Origin: JACKIC01 sp964543795
GTDB taxonomy: Bacteria > Planctomycetota > UBA1135 > UBA2386
NCBI GenBank assembly: GCA_964543795.1
Contig: CAZIZN010000017.1
Coordinates: forward strand, 50,570-114,569
DNA length: 64,000 nt
Direction of reading: 5' to 3'
The position numbers and the translations under genes are program-made. Below are positions 26,822 to 34,462 of the stretch, in pieces; the first letter of the stretch is position 1, and the number at the start of each line of letters is the position of its first letter. The notes under the pieces were generated by a model. That model saw only the letters and a list, made by a program, of their open reading frames with translations. It did not search any database and had not been told where the DNA came from.

Positions 26822-27110
26822 GGCCGCGCTGCACCAGTGCACGCGTCTCGACGAGCACCGCGGTGAGGATGCGCCGCAGCGCGTCGTCGTCGAGCGGCCC
26901 CGCCTCGGCAGCGCCGGGCCGTCCCGCGCCGATGGCAGCGAGCATTGCGGCTTCCCGCGCCGGATCGAGTGCGGGCAGGCCGTGCGCCGCCTTGCAGCGG
27001 CCGATCGCCGCCGCGAGCGCGGCCCGTTCCTGGAGCACGGCGCACAGTCGGCGGTTGCAGACGTCGACGGCGGCGCGCAGGCGATCGAGTTCGGCGTTCG
27101 CGTCGTGCAT
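26817..27110 (-). CDS. Stand-alone AroQ-type chorismate mutase
   Basis: A 97-aa all-helical protein. 'LDRLRAAVDVCNRRLCAVLQERAALAAAIGRCKAAHG' is the first long helix and loop of AroQ chorismate mutases. The Arg in 'LDRLR' and the Arg/Lys in 'ERAALAAAIGRCK' occupy active-site positions, and 'DPAREAAMLAAI' follows as the second helix. It would rearrange chorismate to prephenate for phenylalanine and tyrosine. The ATG at 27110 is chosen over the in-frame ATG at 27167, which would overlap the divergent gene. No prephenate dehydratase or DAHP synthase domain is fused to it. Confidence 0.85.
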   Translation of the reverse strand: MHDANAELDRLRAAVDVCNRRLCAVLQERAALAAAIGRCKAAHGLPALDPAREAAMLAAIGAGRPGAAEAGPLDDDALRRILTAVLVETRALVQRGR

Positions 27111-27130
27111 TGCGGGGCGGGTGCGCGGCG

Positions 27131-27140
27131 CGATACTACG
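27131..27140. promoter_or_regulatory. Shared -10-like decamer between divergent genes
   Basis: CGATACTACG gives GATACT ten bases before the ATG of the RlhA-like gene on the plus strand and TAGTAT 22 bases before the chorismate mutase ATG on the minus strand. The identical decamer precedes the HEAT-repeat gene (20081-20090, minus strand). Confidence 0.35.
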
Positions 27141-27147
27141 CGGCCCG

Positions 27148-29748
27148 ATGTCCGCCCCGACGCGCAAACCCGAAGTGCTCGCCCCGGCCGGCTCGATGCC
27201 GGCCCTGCTCGCCGCACTGCAGCACGGCGCCGACGCCGTCTACTTCGGGCTGGCCGAAGGGTTCAACGCGCGCGCGCGCGCGGCGAACTTCGAACTCGCC
27301 GATCTGCCCGCACTCGTCGCGCGCATCCACCGCGCGGGGGCCCGCGCCTACGTCACGTTGAACACGCTGGTGTTCGAGCCGGAGCTGCCCGCCCTCGAAC
27401 GCGTGCTGCGCGGCATCGCCGCCGCCGGCGTCGACGCGCTGATCGTGCAGGATCCGGCGGTCTGCCTGCTCGCGCGGGCGGTCTGTCCCGGCCTCGAACT
27501 GCACGCCTCGACGCAGATGACGATCGCCGAGCCGGCCGCTGCGGCGTTCGCGCGCGACCTGGGGGTGTCGCGGGTCGTCGTGCCGCGCGAACTGTCCGTC
27601 GCCGAGATCGAGGCGTTCGCCGCCGGCACCGACCTCGAACTCGAGGTGTTCGTGCACGGTGCGCTCTGCGTCTCGTGGAGCGGGCAGTGCCTCACCAGCG
27701 AAGCGTGGGGCGGCCGTTCGGCGAACCGCGGCCAGTGCGCGCAGAGCTGCCGCATGCCCTACGAACTGGTCGTCGACGGCGAACTGCGGCCGCTCGGCGA
27801 CGTGCAGTACCTGCTGAGCCCGAAGGATCTCGCCGGCGCGCGCGCCGTGCCCGACCTGCTGCGCATCGGCGTGCACGGCCTCAAGATCGAGGGCCGCCAG
27901 AAGGGGCCGCAGTACGTGGCGACGGCCACCGGCGGCTACCGGCGCTGGGTCGACGCGCTGCACGGCGGCCACGACGAGAAGGCCGCCGAACGGCAGCTCG
28001 CCGACGACCTGCTGGCGATGTCGTTGTCCTACACGCGCGGCTTCAGCGACGGCTTCCTCGGCGGCAGCGACCACCAGACGCTCGTCGAGGGACGCTTTCC
28101 CAAGCACCGCGGCGTGTTCGTGGGGCGCGTCCGGCGCAAGGTCGGCGACCGGATCGTCGTCGGCCCCGATCCCGAAGGTCGGCCCTGGACCGGGGCCCTC
28201 GCCGTGGGCCTGCGACCCGAGGGGCCGGTCGGCGAACGCAGCGCGCCGCTGCCGGCCGCCGGCGATCCGGTGGAACTCGCCCTGCGGCCCGGCATGGGCG
28301 TCGTGTTCGACCAGGGCCACCCCGAGGACAAACACGAGCCGGGCGGCGCCCTGTGGTTCGTCGAGCGCCGCGGCGACGAACTGTGGCTGGGCTTCGGCGA
28401 CGGCAGCGCGCAGCTGGACCGCGTGCGGCCGGGCGACCGCGTGTTCGCGACCAGCGACACGGCGCTGGCGGCGGCGACGACCCGGCTCGGCGACGAGCCG
28501 ATGGGGCGCAACGAAGTGGACCTCGAGGTCGCCGGCGAGGCCGGCGGACCGCTCGTCGTGCGCGCCCGCTGCGGCGCCTGGTCGGCGGCAGCGACCAGCG
28601 ACGTGCCGCTGGCGCCGGCGCGCGGGGCGGGCCTCGACGCGACGATCCTCGCCGAGAAGCTCGGCGCGTTCGGCGGCACGCCGTTCCGGCTCGGCGCGCT
28701 CGATCGCGGCCGGCTCGCACCCGGGCTGCACGTGCCCGCGAGCGAACTCAAGGAGCTGCGCCGCCGGCTCGTTCTGGCGCTGCTGCCGCAGCTCGAGCGC
28801 GGTCCCGTGCGCACGATCGATGCGCAGCCGGCGCTGGGCCGCGTGCGTGCGACCGTCGGGGCGGTGCCCGACCGCACCGCCGAAGCCCCCGCGGTCGTGG
28901 TGCCGCTGGTGCGCACCGAGGCGCAACTCGAGGCGGCGATCGGGCTGGGTCTGCACGAGGTCGAACTCGACTGGATGGAGTTCACGGGGCTCGGCAAGGC
29001 GGTGGCGCGCGCGCGGGAGAGCGGGCTCGCCGTGACCGTCGCGACGACGCGCATCGGCAAGCCGGGCGAGGAACCGCTGCTCGAGCGCATCCGGCGCCTC
29101 GAGCCGGACGGCGTGCTCGTGCGGCACGTCGGTGCCCTGGTGCGCCTGCTCGAGTGGCGGCGCGCCGGCGACGCGGCGGTCCTGCACGGCGACTTCTCGT
29201 TGAACGCCGCGAACTCGATCACGTTGGCGCACCTGCTGCGGCTGGGACTCGAGACCGTGACGGCGTCGTTCGACCTCGACGAGCAACAGCTCTTCGCGAT
29301 GCTGGGGCACCTGCCCGGCCACCGCGTCGCGGTCACTGCCCAGCACCGCATCCCGACCTTCCACACCGAGCACTGCGTCTACGCGCACCTGCTCAGTGCG
29401 GGCCGCGACTACCGCTCGTGCGGGCGGCCCTGCGAGCGGCACGAGGTGGCGCTGCGCGACCACCTCGGTCGCGAGCACCCCGTGATCGTCGACGTGGGCT
29501 GTCGCAACACCGTGTTCCACCACGCCCCGCAGCAGAGCAGCGCCTGGTCGCAGCGGCTGCTCGCCGCCGGCGTGCGGCGCTTCCGGATCGAGTTCGTGCG
29601 CGAGAGCGGCGCCGAAGTGCGCACCGTGCTCGCTGCGTGGCAGGACCTGCTGGCCGGCCGTTGCGACGCGGCCGCGGTGGTCGAACGCACGGGCGCGGTG
29701 AGCCGGTTCGGCGTCGCAGAGGGCGGCATGAAGTTGCTGGCCGAATGA
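27148..29748 (+). CDS. U32 family protein, RlhA-like (23S rRNA C2501 hydroxylase family)
   Basis: An 866-aa protein. The N-terminal ~290 residues are the U32 TIM-barrel ('KPEVLAPAGSMPALLAALQHGADAVYFGL'). The signature FVHGALCVSWSGQCL leads into cysteines of the Fe-S/prephenate-binding site (CLTSEAWGGRSANRGQCAQSC). A DUF3656-like middle section (~300-560) follows. The C-terminal region again carries cysteines ('TEHCVYAHLLSAGRDYRSCGRPC') as in RlhA/YdcP. RlhA hydroxylates C2501 of 23S rRNA using prephenate. The neighbouring divergent gene is a chorismate mutase, which makes prephenate, a striking functional match. Its stop overlaps the start of the DUF2723 gene by four bases. Confidence 0.88.
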   Translation: MSAPTRKPEVLAPAGSMPALLAALQHGADAVYFGLAEGFNARARAANFELADLPALVARIHRAGARAYVTLNTLVFEPELPALERVLRGIAAAGVDALIVQDPAVCLLARAVCPGLELHASTQMTIAEPAAAAFARDLGVSRVVVPRELSVAEIEAFAAGTDLELEVFVHGALCVSWSGQCLTSEAWGGRSANRGQCAQSCRMPYELVVDGELRPLGDVQYLLSPKDLAGARAVPDLLRIGVHGLKIEGRQKGPQYVATATGGYRRWVDALHGGHDEKAAERQLADDLLAMSLSYTRGFSDGFLGGSDHQTLVEGRFPKHRGVFVGRVRRKVGDRIVVGPDPEGRPWTGALAVGLRPEGPVGERSAPLPAAGDPVELALRPGMGVVFDQGHPEDKHEPGGALWFVERRGDELWLGFGDGSAQLDRVRPGDRVFATSDTALAAATTRLGDEPMGRNEVDLEVAGEAGGPLVVRARCGAWSAAATSDVPLAPARGAGLDATILAEKLGAFGGTPFRLGALDRGRLAPGLHVPASELKELRRRLVLALLPQLERGPVRTIDAQPALGRVRATVGAVPDRTAEAPAVVVPLVRTEAQLEAAIGLGLHEVELDWMEFTGLGKAVARARESGLAVTVATTRIGKPGEEPLLERIRRLEPDGVLVRHVGALVRLLEWRRAGDAAVLHGDFSLNAANSITLAHLLRLGLETVTASFDLDEQQLFAMLGHLPGHRVAVTAQHRIPTFHTEHCVYAHLLSAGRDYRSCGRPCERHEVALRDHLGREHPVIVDVGCRNTVFHHAPQQSSAWSQRLLAAGVRRFRIEFVRESGAEVRTVLAAWQDLLAGRCDAAAVVERTGAVSRFGVAEGGMKLLAE

Positions 29749-31586
29749 GTGCGTCACCGACCATGCGGCGCGCGGTCGGCGTGGGCGTCGCGTTCGCGGC
29801 GCCGCTCTCGCTCTACCTCGCCACGGCGTCCACCTCGGTGCAGTTCGACGACGCCGCCGAGCTGACCTTGTGCGCGCAGGAGTGGAGCGCCGCGCACCCG
29901 CCGGGGTACCCCGTCTGGGTGGCCCTCGCGCACGGCTGGGGCAGCCTGTTCGGGTTCGCTCCGTCGGCGCTGGCCGCGTTCTCGAGCGTCTGCAGCGCCG
30001 CGGCGATGGCGCTGCTGTTCCTCGCCTTCGACGCCTGGCTGGCGCGGCCCGCGCTCGGCGCGGTCCCGAGCGGCCGGCGCGAAGGAGCGGCGCTGGCGGC
30101 GGCGTTGGCGTGTGCCTGCGGAGCGACGGTGTGGCAGTGGAGCAACACGGTCGAGGTCTACGCCCTGCAGCTGCTCGCGACCGCGCTCGTGTTCCTGGGG
30201 CTGGCAGGCGCCCCCGCATCGTGGGGCGCGCGGCTGGCGACCGGTCTGGGCCTCGGCCTCGGTCTCTCGAACCACCACCTCTCCACCGTGCTGCTGCTGC
30301 CGTTCCTGCCGGGGCTCGTCGCCGCGCTGCACGGCAGCAGGTGGCTCGCCGCGGCGCGCGACCTGCTGCCGGCGGGCCTCCTGGCCGCCGCGATCGGCGT
30401 CGTGGCCTACGGCTCGATGCTGCTCTCGCCGGCCGACGACGTGCGCTTCTCGTTCGGCGATCCGAGCACTCCCTCGCGCCTCTGGCACCACCTGCGCGGC
30501 GGGTTCTTCGGCGATCTCGTGCTGGCGCCCGGCGTCGACTACGCGGGGCGCGCGCAGGTGCTCGGTGCCGTCGTGCTGAAGCACCTCTGGTTCGCGTGGC
30601 TGCCCGCGGCGATGGGTGTCGCCGCGTGCTGGCGCGGGGCGCGGGGCGTGGCCATCGCGCTCACCGGATACCTCGCGGCGATGCTGCTCGCGCAGTGGAG
30701 CCGCGCGCACACGCCCAACATGGACTCGCCGCTCGTGCCGGCGCTGGCCGGTGCCGGGGCGTTCGTCGCGGCAGGGCTCGGCAGTCGGCGCTGGCCGGCC
30801 CGCGCCGTCGGCGCCGCTGCCGTCGGCCTGCTCGCGGTGTCGGCGGCGCTCAACTTCCCCGCCGCGGACCGCCGCGGTTACGCCGCCGGCGAGGCGCTGC
30901 TCGCCGATCTGGACGCGTCGGCGCCGCCGGACGCCGTCGTGCTGCTGACGTCGTGGGAACTGCAGACCCTGGCGCGCCTGGGCATCGAGCAGCGCGGTTT
31001 CCGACCGGACCTGATCGTGCTGCCCGGCAGCGTCAAGGGCACGAACGCACCGCTGCTGGCTCGGCACTACCCCGAGTTCCACGCCGCCGTTCGCACCGAC
31101 TACGACGCGTTCCTCGCGGCGATCGCGGCGGTGGATCCGGACTACGTCCACACGGACTGGTTCCACTTCACCGACCGGGCGGTCTGGGACGCCTACGTGC
31201 GGCTGCTGCAGCGGGTGTTCGAGACGGCCCGGACGCAGCGCCGCCCGGTCCTGATGGATCGCCAGACGCTCGCATTCCTGCTCGACGCGAAGGTGGTGCG
31301 ACACGACGAGATCCACCCGTGCGGCATGCTGTTCTCCCGCGGCGAACTGGCGGCACCGCGGGCCTTCCCGCCGTCGCCGGGATGGCTCGATCACCCGTTC
31401 CTGGTGTACGACCTCTGCGCCTACGGGGCGCTGCTCGACTACCGGACGATCGCCGGCCAGACGGCGGCCTACTGGCAGCGGCGCGGCCGCACCGAGCTCG
31501 CCGCGGCGGCTGCCGGTGCGCAGCGTCGCATCGAGGCGGCGTGGGAGCTCTACCGCCGCGGCGTGCCGGCACCGCGCGCCCGGTGA
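29745..31586 (+). CDS. DUF2723 family polytopic membrane protein (GT-C-like)
   Basis: A 613-aa protein. The motif 'VQFDDAAELTLCAQEWSAAHPPGYPVWVAL' near residue 30 is the DUF2723 signature (acidic residues followed by 'AHPPGYP'). This family is related to protein O-mannosyltransferases and other GT-C enzymes. About ten membrane helices occupy residues 10-390. The final ~220 residues are soluble ('VLLTSWELQTLARLGIEQRG...DLIVLPGSVKGTN'). Substrate and acceptor are unknown. The ATG overlaps the stop of the U32 gene (ATGA), so translation is coupled. It converges with the next gene with one base between stops. Confidence 0.85.
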   Translation: MSASPTMRRAVGVGVAFAAPLSLYLATASTSVQFDDAAELTLCAQEWSAAHPPGYPVWVALAHGWGSLFGFAPSALAAFSSVCSAAAMALLFLAFDAWLARPALGAVPSGRREGAALAAALACACGATVWQWSNTVEVYALQLLATALVFLGLAGAPASWGARLATGLGLGLGLSNHHLSTVLLLPFLPGLVAALHGSRWLAAARDLLPAGLLAAAIGVVAYGSMLLSPADDVRFSFGDPSTPSRLWHHLRGGFFGDLVLAPGVDYAGRAQVLGAVVLKHLWFAWLPAAMGVAACWRGARGVAIALTGYLAAMLLAQWSRAHTPNMDSPLVPALAGAGAFVAAGLGSRRWPARAVGAAAVGLLAVSAALNFPAADRRGYAAGEALLADLDASAPPDAVVLLTSWELQTLARLGIEQRGFRPDLIVLPGSVKGTNAPLLARHYPEFHAAVRTDYDAFLAAIAAVDPDYVHTDWFHFTDRAVWDAYVRLLQRVFETARTQRRPVLMDRQTLAFLLDAKVVRHDEIHPCGMLFSRGELAAPRAFPPSPGWLDHPFLVYDLCAYGALLDYRTIAGQTAAYWQRRGRTELAAAAAGAQRRIEAAWELYRRGVPAPRAR

Positions 31587-31587
31587 C

Positions 31588-32010
31588 TCAGCGGCGCGGC
31601 CGCTGGCTCGTCGCCGTGCGCAGCCGCAGCAGGATGGTGCAGTAGCCGGCCGCGAAGACGCACGCGGCGTGCCAGGTCGTGCGCAAGGCCCAGGGCGCGC
31701 CGCCGGGCCCGTGCGGTTCGACGAGGTACTCGAGCAGACCGCCGACGCAGGCCGCGAGCACGGCGAGGATCGCCGCCGCGAGCGCGGCGATGCGAGGGGG
31801 CGTCGTGCCGGCCGGCAGCGGCGGCAACGGCCGCGGCTGGCGCAGCCGGTTGGACAGCACGTGCAAGGCGAACGCGGCCGCCAGCAACACGGCCCATTCG
31901 CGGGCCTCGAACGTGTAGTCGCGGAAGTGGGCGATGCCGGCGACCCACAGCACGGCGACGAACAGCGGACAGAGTCCGAGCAGGCGGCGGAACCAGAGTT
32001 CGCGAAGCAC
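31588..32010 (-). CDS. Small integral membrane protein
   Basis: A 140-aa protein with about four hydrophobic segments: LLGLCPLFVAVLWVAG, WAVLLAAAFALHVLS, IAALAAAILAVLAACVGGLL and AACVFAAGYCTILLRL. Arg-rich loops (NRLRQPRPLPPLPAG) separate them. No recognised family. It lies on the minus strand downstream of the DsrE-like gene and ends one base from the convergent DUF2723 gene. The 183-nt stretch between it and the DsrE-like gene shows no additional coding frame. Confidence 0.7.
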   Translation of the reverse strand: MLRELWFRRLLGLCPLFVAVLWVAGIAHFRDYTFEAREWAVLLAAAFALHVLSNRLRQPRPLPPLPAGTTPPRIAALAAAILAVLAACVGGLLEYLVEPHGPGGAPWALRTTWHAACVFAAGYCTILLRLRTATSQRPRR

Positions 32011-32193
32011 GGCGTCAGAACAAACGCCGCCGTGGGCCGGGAAACAACCGCCAGCAGCGGTTCAGGGCGCGGTCCTGCTCGCATGGCGACGCCGCGGTGG
32101 GCCGGCGGCTGCGCTTCACCGTGGCGCGTCGCTCGCGATGCGGCGGTGACCCGATGGATCCTCTGCGGTGCTGGCCGGTGCGGCCGACCGCGC

Positions 32194-32520
32194 TCAGATC
32201 GTGATCACCTTCGCGGCGCGGCCCAGTTCGCGCACGATCGAGTCCATGTCGCCGACCTTGCCGACGGCGGGCGTGATGCCGAAGTGGTCGAGGCAGGTGC
32301 CGCACGGCACGAGATCGACGCCGCGCTGCTCGAGCGCTTGCAGTTCGGCCAGCACCGGCGACCCCTCCGCGACGAGCCGCACGCCGCTGTTCCAGAAGAC
32401 GATGGCCGAGAACCCCGGCAGCGCGATCGACTTGCGCAGGAAGGTCTGCAGGATGCGCTGGCCGAGGGCGCGGTCGCCATGGCCCATCTGGTCCTGATTG
32501 CACGCGACGATCGTGTCCAT
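32194..32520 (-). CDS. DsrE/YedF-C-like protein
   Basis: A 108-aa protein. Start 'MDTIVACNQDQMGHGDRALGQRILQTFL', central 'IVFWNSGVRLVAEGSPVLAELQALEQRGVDLVPCGTCLDHFG' and end 'VGKVGDMDSIVRELGRAAKVITI' match the C-terminal DsrE-like domain of YedF, linked to sulfur and selenium metabolism. The Cys-Gly-Thr-Cys pair is the conserved site. The usual N-terminal TusA-like half is absent. The ATG at 32520 gives the family's normal start. The in-frame ATG at 32565 adds only basic sequence. It is divergent from purD. Confidence 0.85.
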   Translation of the reverse strand: MDTIVACNQDQMGHGDRALGQRILQTFLRKSIALPGFSAIVFWNSGVRLVAEGSPVLAELQALEQRGVDLVPCGTCLDHFGITPAVGKVGDMDSIVRELGRAAKVITI

Positions 32521-32613
32521 GGGGCGCGCATGGTCGGCGGCGCGCACGGCCCGCGCCAGGGCCAACTCCGCGCTTCCGGTGGGCCTGTCGAGTCCTTACC
32601 GTGGTCGGCCTGC

Positions 32614-33882
32614 ATGAAGATCCTCGTCGTGGGCTCGGGCGGCCGTGAGCACGCGCTGTGCTGGAAGATCCGCCGGTCGCCGCTCGTGAAACGGCTCTAC
32701 TGCGCGCCCGGCAACCCCGGCATCGCCGGCCTCGCCGACAACGTGCCGATCGCCGCGGACGACCTCGCCGGGCTCGTGCGGTTCGCGGTGCAAGAGCGCA
32801 TCGACCTCACGGTGGTCGGCCCGGAGGGGCCGCTGTGCGCGGGCATCGTCGACGAGTTCGAGAAGCACAAGCTGCTCTGCTTCGGCCCGAACAAGGCCGC
32901 CGCGGAGATCGAGGGCAGCAAGGCGTTCGCGCGCGAGCTGTGCCGGCGGCACCGCATCCCGGGACCGAACTTCTGGACGTTCGAGGACCACCAGCTGGCG
33001 CGCAGCTTCCTCGACAACCGCGAGGACGGACCGATCGTGGTCAAGGCGTCTGGGCTGGCCGCGGGCAAGGGTGTGACGGTCTGCAAGAACTCCGCGGCGG
33101 CGCGCATCGCGGCCGCCGAGTGCCTCGAGCAGCGCCGGTTCGGCGACGCGGGCGGTCGGATCGTGTTCGAGGAGTGCCTCGAGGGACCCGAGGTGTCGCT
33201 GATCACCCTGACCGACGGTCAGGCGATCATCCCGCTCGAACCGGCGCGCGACCACAAGCCCGCCTTCGACGGCGACGAGGGCCCCAACACGGGCGGCATG
33301 GGGGTGGTGACGCCGGTGCCGCTGATGCCCCGGATGGCCTCGCAGATCGAGAGCCAGATCGTCTTCCCGACGGTGCACGCGATGAACCGCGAGGGGCGCC
33401 GCTACCGGGGATTCCTCTACGCCGGCCTCATGCTCACGACGCAGGGCCCGCGCGTGCTCGAGTTCAACTGCCGGCTCGGCGACCCGGAGACCCAGCCGCT
33501 GCTGCTCCGGCTGCAGAGCGATCTCGTGCCGTTGCTGCTCGCGACGGCGGAGGGTCGACTGGAGACGCAGGAAGCACCGGTGTGGGATCGCCGCGTCGCG
33601 GTATGCGTGGTCGCCTGCAGCGGCGGCTACCCGGGCGAGTTCAAGAAGGGCTTCCCGATCACGGGCCTCGACAAGATCGCCACCGGCGACGACCTGCAGG
33701 TGTTCCACGCCGGCACCGCGCAGAAGCCCGGCGGCGACCTGCTGACCGCCGGCGGGCGCGTGCTCGCCGTGACCGCGCTCGGTGCCGACGTCGAGGCGGC
33801 GCGCGCGCGGGCCTACGCGGCGCTGGCGAAGATCGAGTTCGCCGGCATGCACTACCGGTCCGACATCGGCGTCGCGAGGTGA
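32614..33882 (+). CDS. purD: Phosphoribosylamine--glycine ligase (GARS)
   Basis: A 422-aa ATP-grasp enzyme joining glycine to 5-phosphoribosylamine, the second step of purine synthesis. Motifs include 'MKILVVGSGGREHALCWKI', the glycinamide 'NTGGMGVVTPVPLM', the ATP-grasp 'VVKASGLAAGKGV' and 'RVLEFNCRLGDPETQPLLLR'. Its length is normal. purL and purQ lie 8 kb downstream on the other strand. A TACCGT hexamer (32597-32602) lies eleven bases before the ATG and no Shine-Dalgarno sequence is visible. Confidence 0.95.
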   Translation: MKILVVGSGGREHALCWKIRRSPLVKRLYCAPGNPGIAGLADNVPIAADDLAGLVRFAVQERIDLTVVGPEGPLCAGIVDEFEKHKLLCFGPNKAAAEIEGSKAFARELCRRHRIPGPNFWTFEDHQLARSFLDNREDGPIVVKASGLAAGKGVTVCKNSAAARIAAAECLEQRRFGDAGGRIVFEECLEGPEVSLITLTDGQAIIPLEPARDHKPAFDGDEGPNTGGMGVVTPVPLMPRMASQIESQIVFPTVHAMNREGRRYRGFLYAGLMLTTQGPRVLEFNCRLGDPETQPLLLRLQSDLVPLLLATAEGRLETQEAPVWDRRVAVCVVACSGGYPGEFKKGFPITGLDKIATGDDLQVFHAGTAQKPGGDLLTAGGRVLAVTALGADVEAARARAYAALAKIEFAGMHYRSDIGVAR

Positions 33883-33992
33883 TCTGCGCGGCGCGCGCCG
33901 CGCCGGCGCCGTGCCGCGGGTCCCGCGCCGAGTCTCGCGATCGATCGCGGGGTTCCGGCCGCGCGGCAGTCGAAACGCCCGGGGGAGCGTCC

Positions 33993-33998
33993 TATCCT
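33993..33998 (+). promoter_or_regulatory. -10-like hexamer of the Fur-family gene
   Basis: TATCCT ends eight bases before the GTG start. With a 17-base spacer, TCGAAA (33970-33975) matches the -35 consensus at four of six positions. Transcription would begin at about the start codon, suggesting a leaderless message. Confidence 0.45.
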
Positions 33999-34006
33999 GC
34001 CCCCGC

Positions 34007-34462
34007 GTGAAGCCCGAGCAGGAACAGGCGATCGTCGAGCGGCACCTCCGTGAGCAGGGCTTCCGCTGGACCAACCAACGCGCGCTGATCGTGCGCACGG
34101 CGTTGGCGACGCACGACCACTTCACGGCCGACGAGCTGCTCCTGCGCTGCCAGCGTGTCGATCCCAAGGTCTCGCGCGCGACCGTCTACCGCACGCTCGC
34201 CGTGCTGGAGGCGGCGGGTTTCGTCGAGGGGCTGGACACGGGTGACGGCGGCCGGCGTTTCGAACACGTGCTCGGCCACGAGCACCACGACCACATGGTG
34301 TGCCTCGACTGCGGCGCGATCTTCGAGTTCCGCGACGACGAGCTCGAGCGGCGGCAGGAGCTGGCCGCCCGGCGCATCGGCTTCCAGATCGTGCGACACA
34401 GCCTGCGCATCCACGGCCGGTGTCGCGACTGCCAGAAGGCGCCACCGCGGAGGTCGCGGTGA
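34007..34462 (+). CDS. Fur-family transcriptional regulator
   Basis: A 151-aa protein with a GTG start. The winged helix includes RWTNQRALIVRTALATHDHF, 'ELLLRCQRVDPKVSRATVYRTLAVLEAAGFV', and the metal site follows: 'HVLGHEHHDHMVCLDCGAIFEF' (HHDH and CxxC) and a final CRDCQ pair. The CxxC pairs would hold a structural zinc. Whether it senses iron, zinc or peroxide cannot be read. The stop overlaps the GTG of the downstream NtrC-type regulator by four bases, so both are one operon. The upstream 124-nt gap contains a perfect palindrome, cgcgatcgatcgcg (33936-33949), too GC-rich for a Fur box. Confidence 0.93.
   Translation: MKPEQEQAIVERHLREQGFRWTNQRALIVRTALATHDHFTADELLLRCQRVDPKVSRATVYRTLAVLEAAGFVEGLDTGDGGRRFEHVLGHEHHDHMVCLDCGAIFEFRDDELERRQELAARRIGFQIVRHSLRIHGRCRDCQKAPPRRSR

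Noticed and set aside
23758..27045. 1095-codon minus-strand frame overlapping the amidase in another frame
   Set aside because: Arg/Pro-dominated translation with no signal peptide or domain. The amidase frame has intact catalytic residues.
27136..30219. Long minus-strand reading frames opposite the RlhA-like and DUF2723 genes
   Set aside because: Very high GC gives long antisense frames. Composition is His/Arg/Asp-rich and lacks any domain, while the plus strand holds recognisable families.
33936..33949. Fur operator upstream of the Fur-family gene
   Set aside because: cgcgatcgatcgcg is a palindrome, but it is not AT-rich like a Fur box and lies about 40 bases upstream of the candidate -10.
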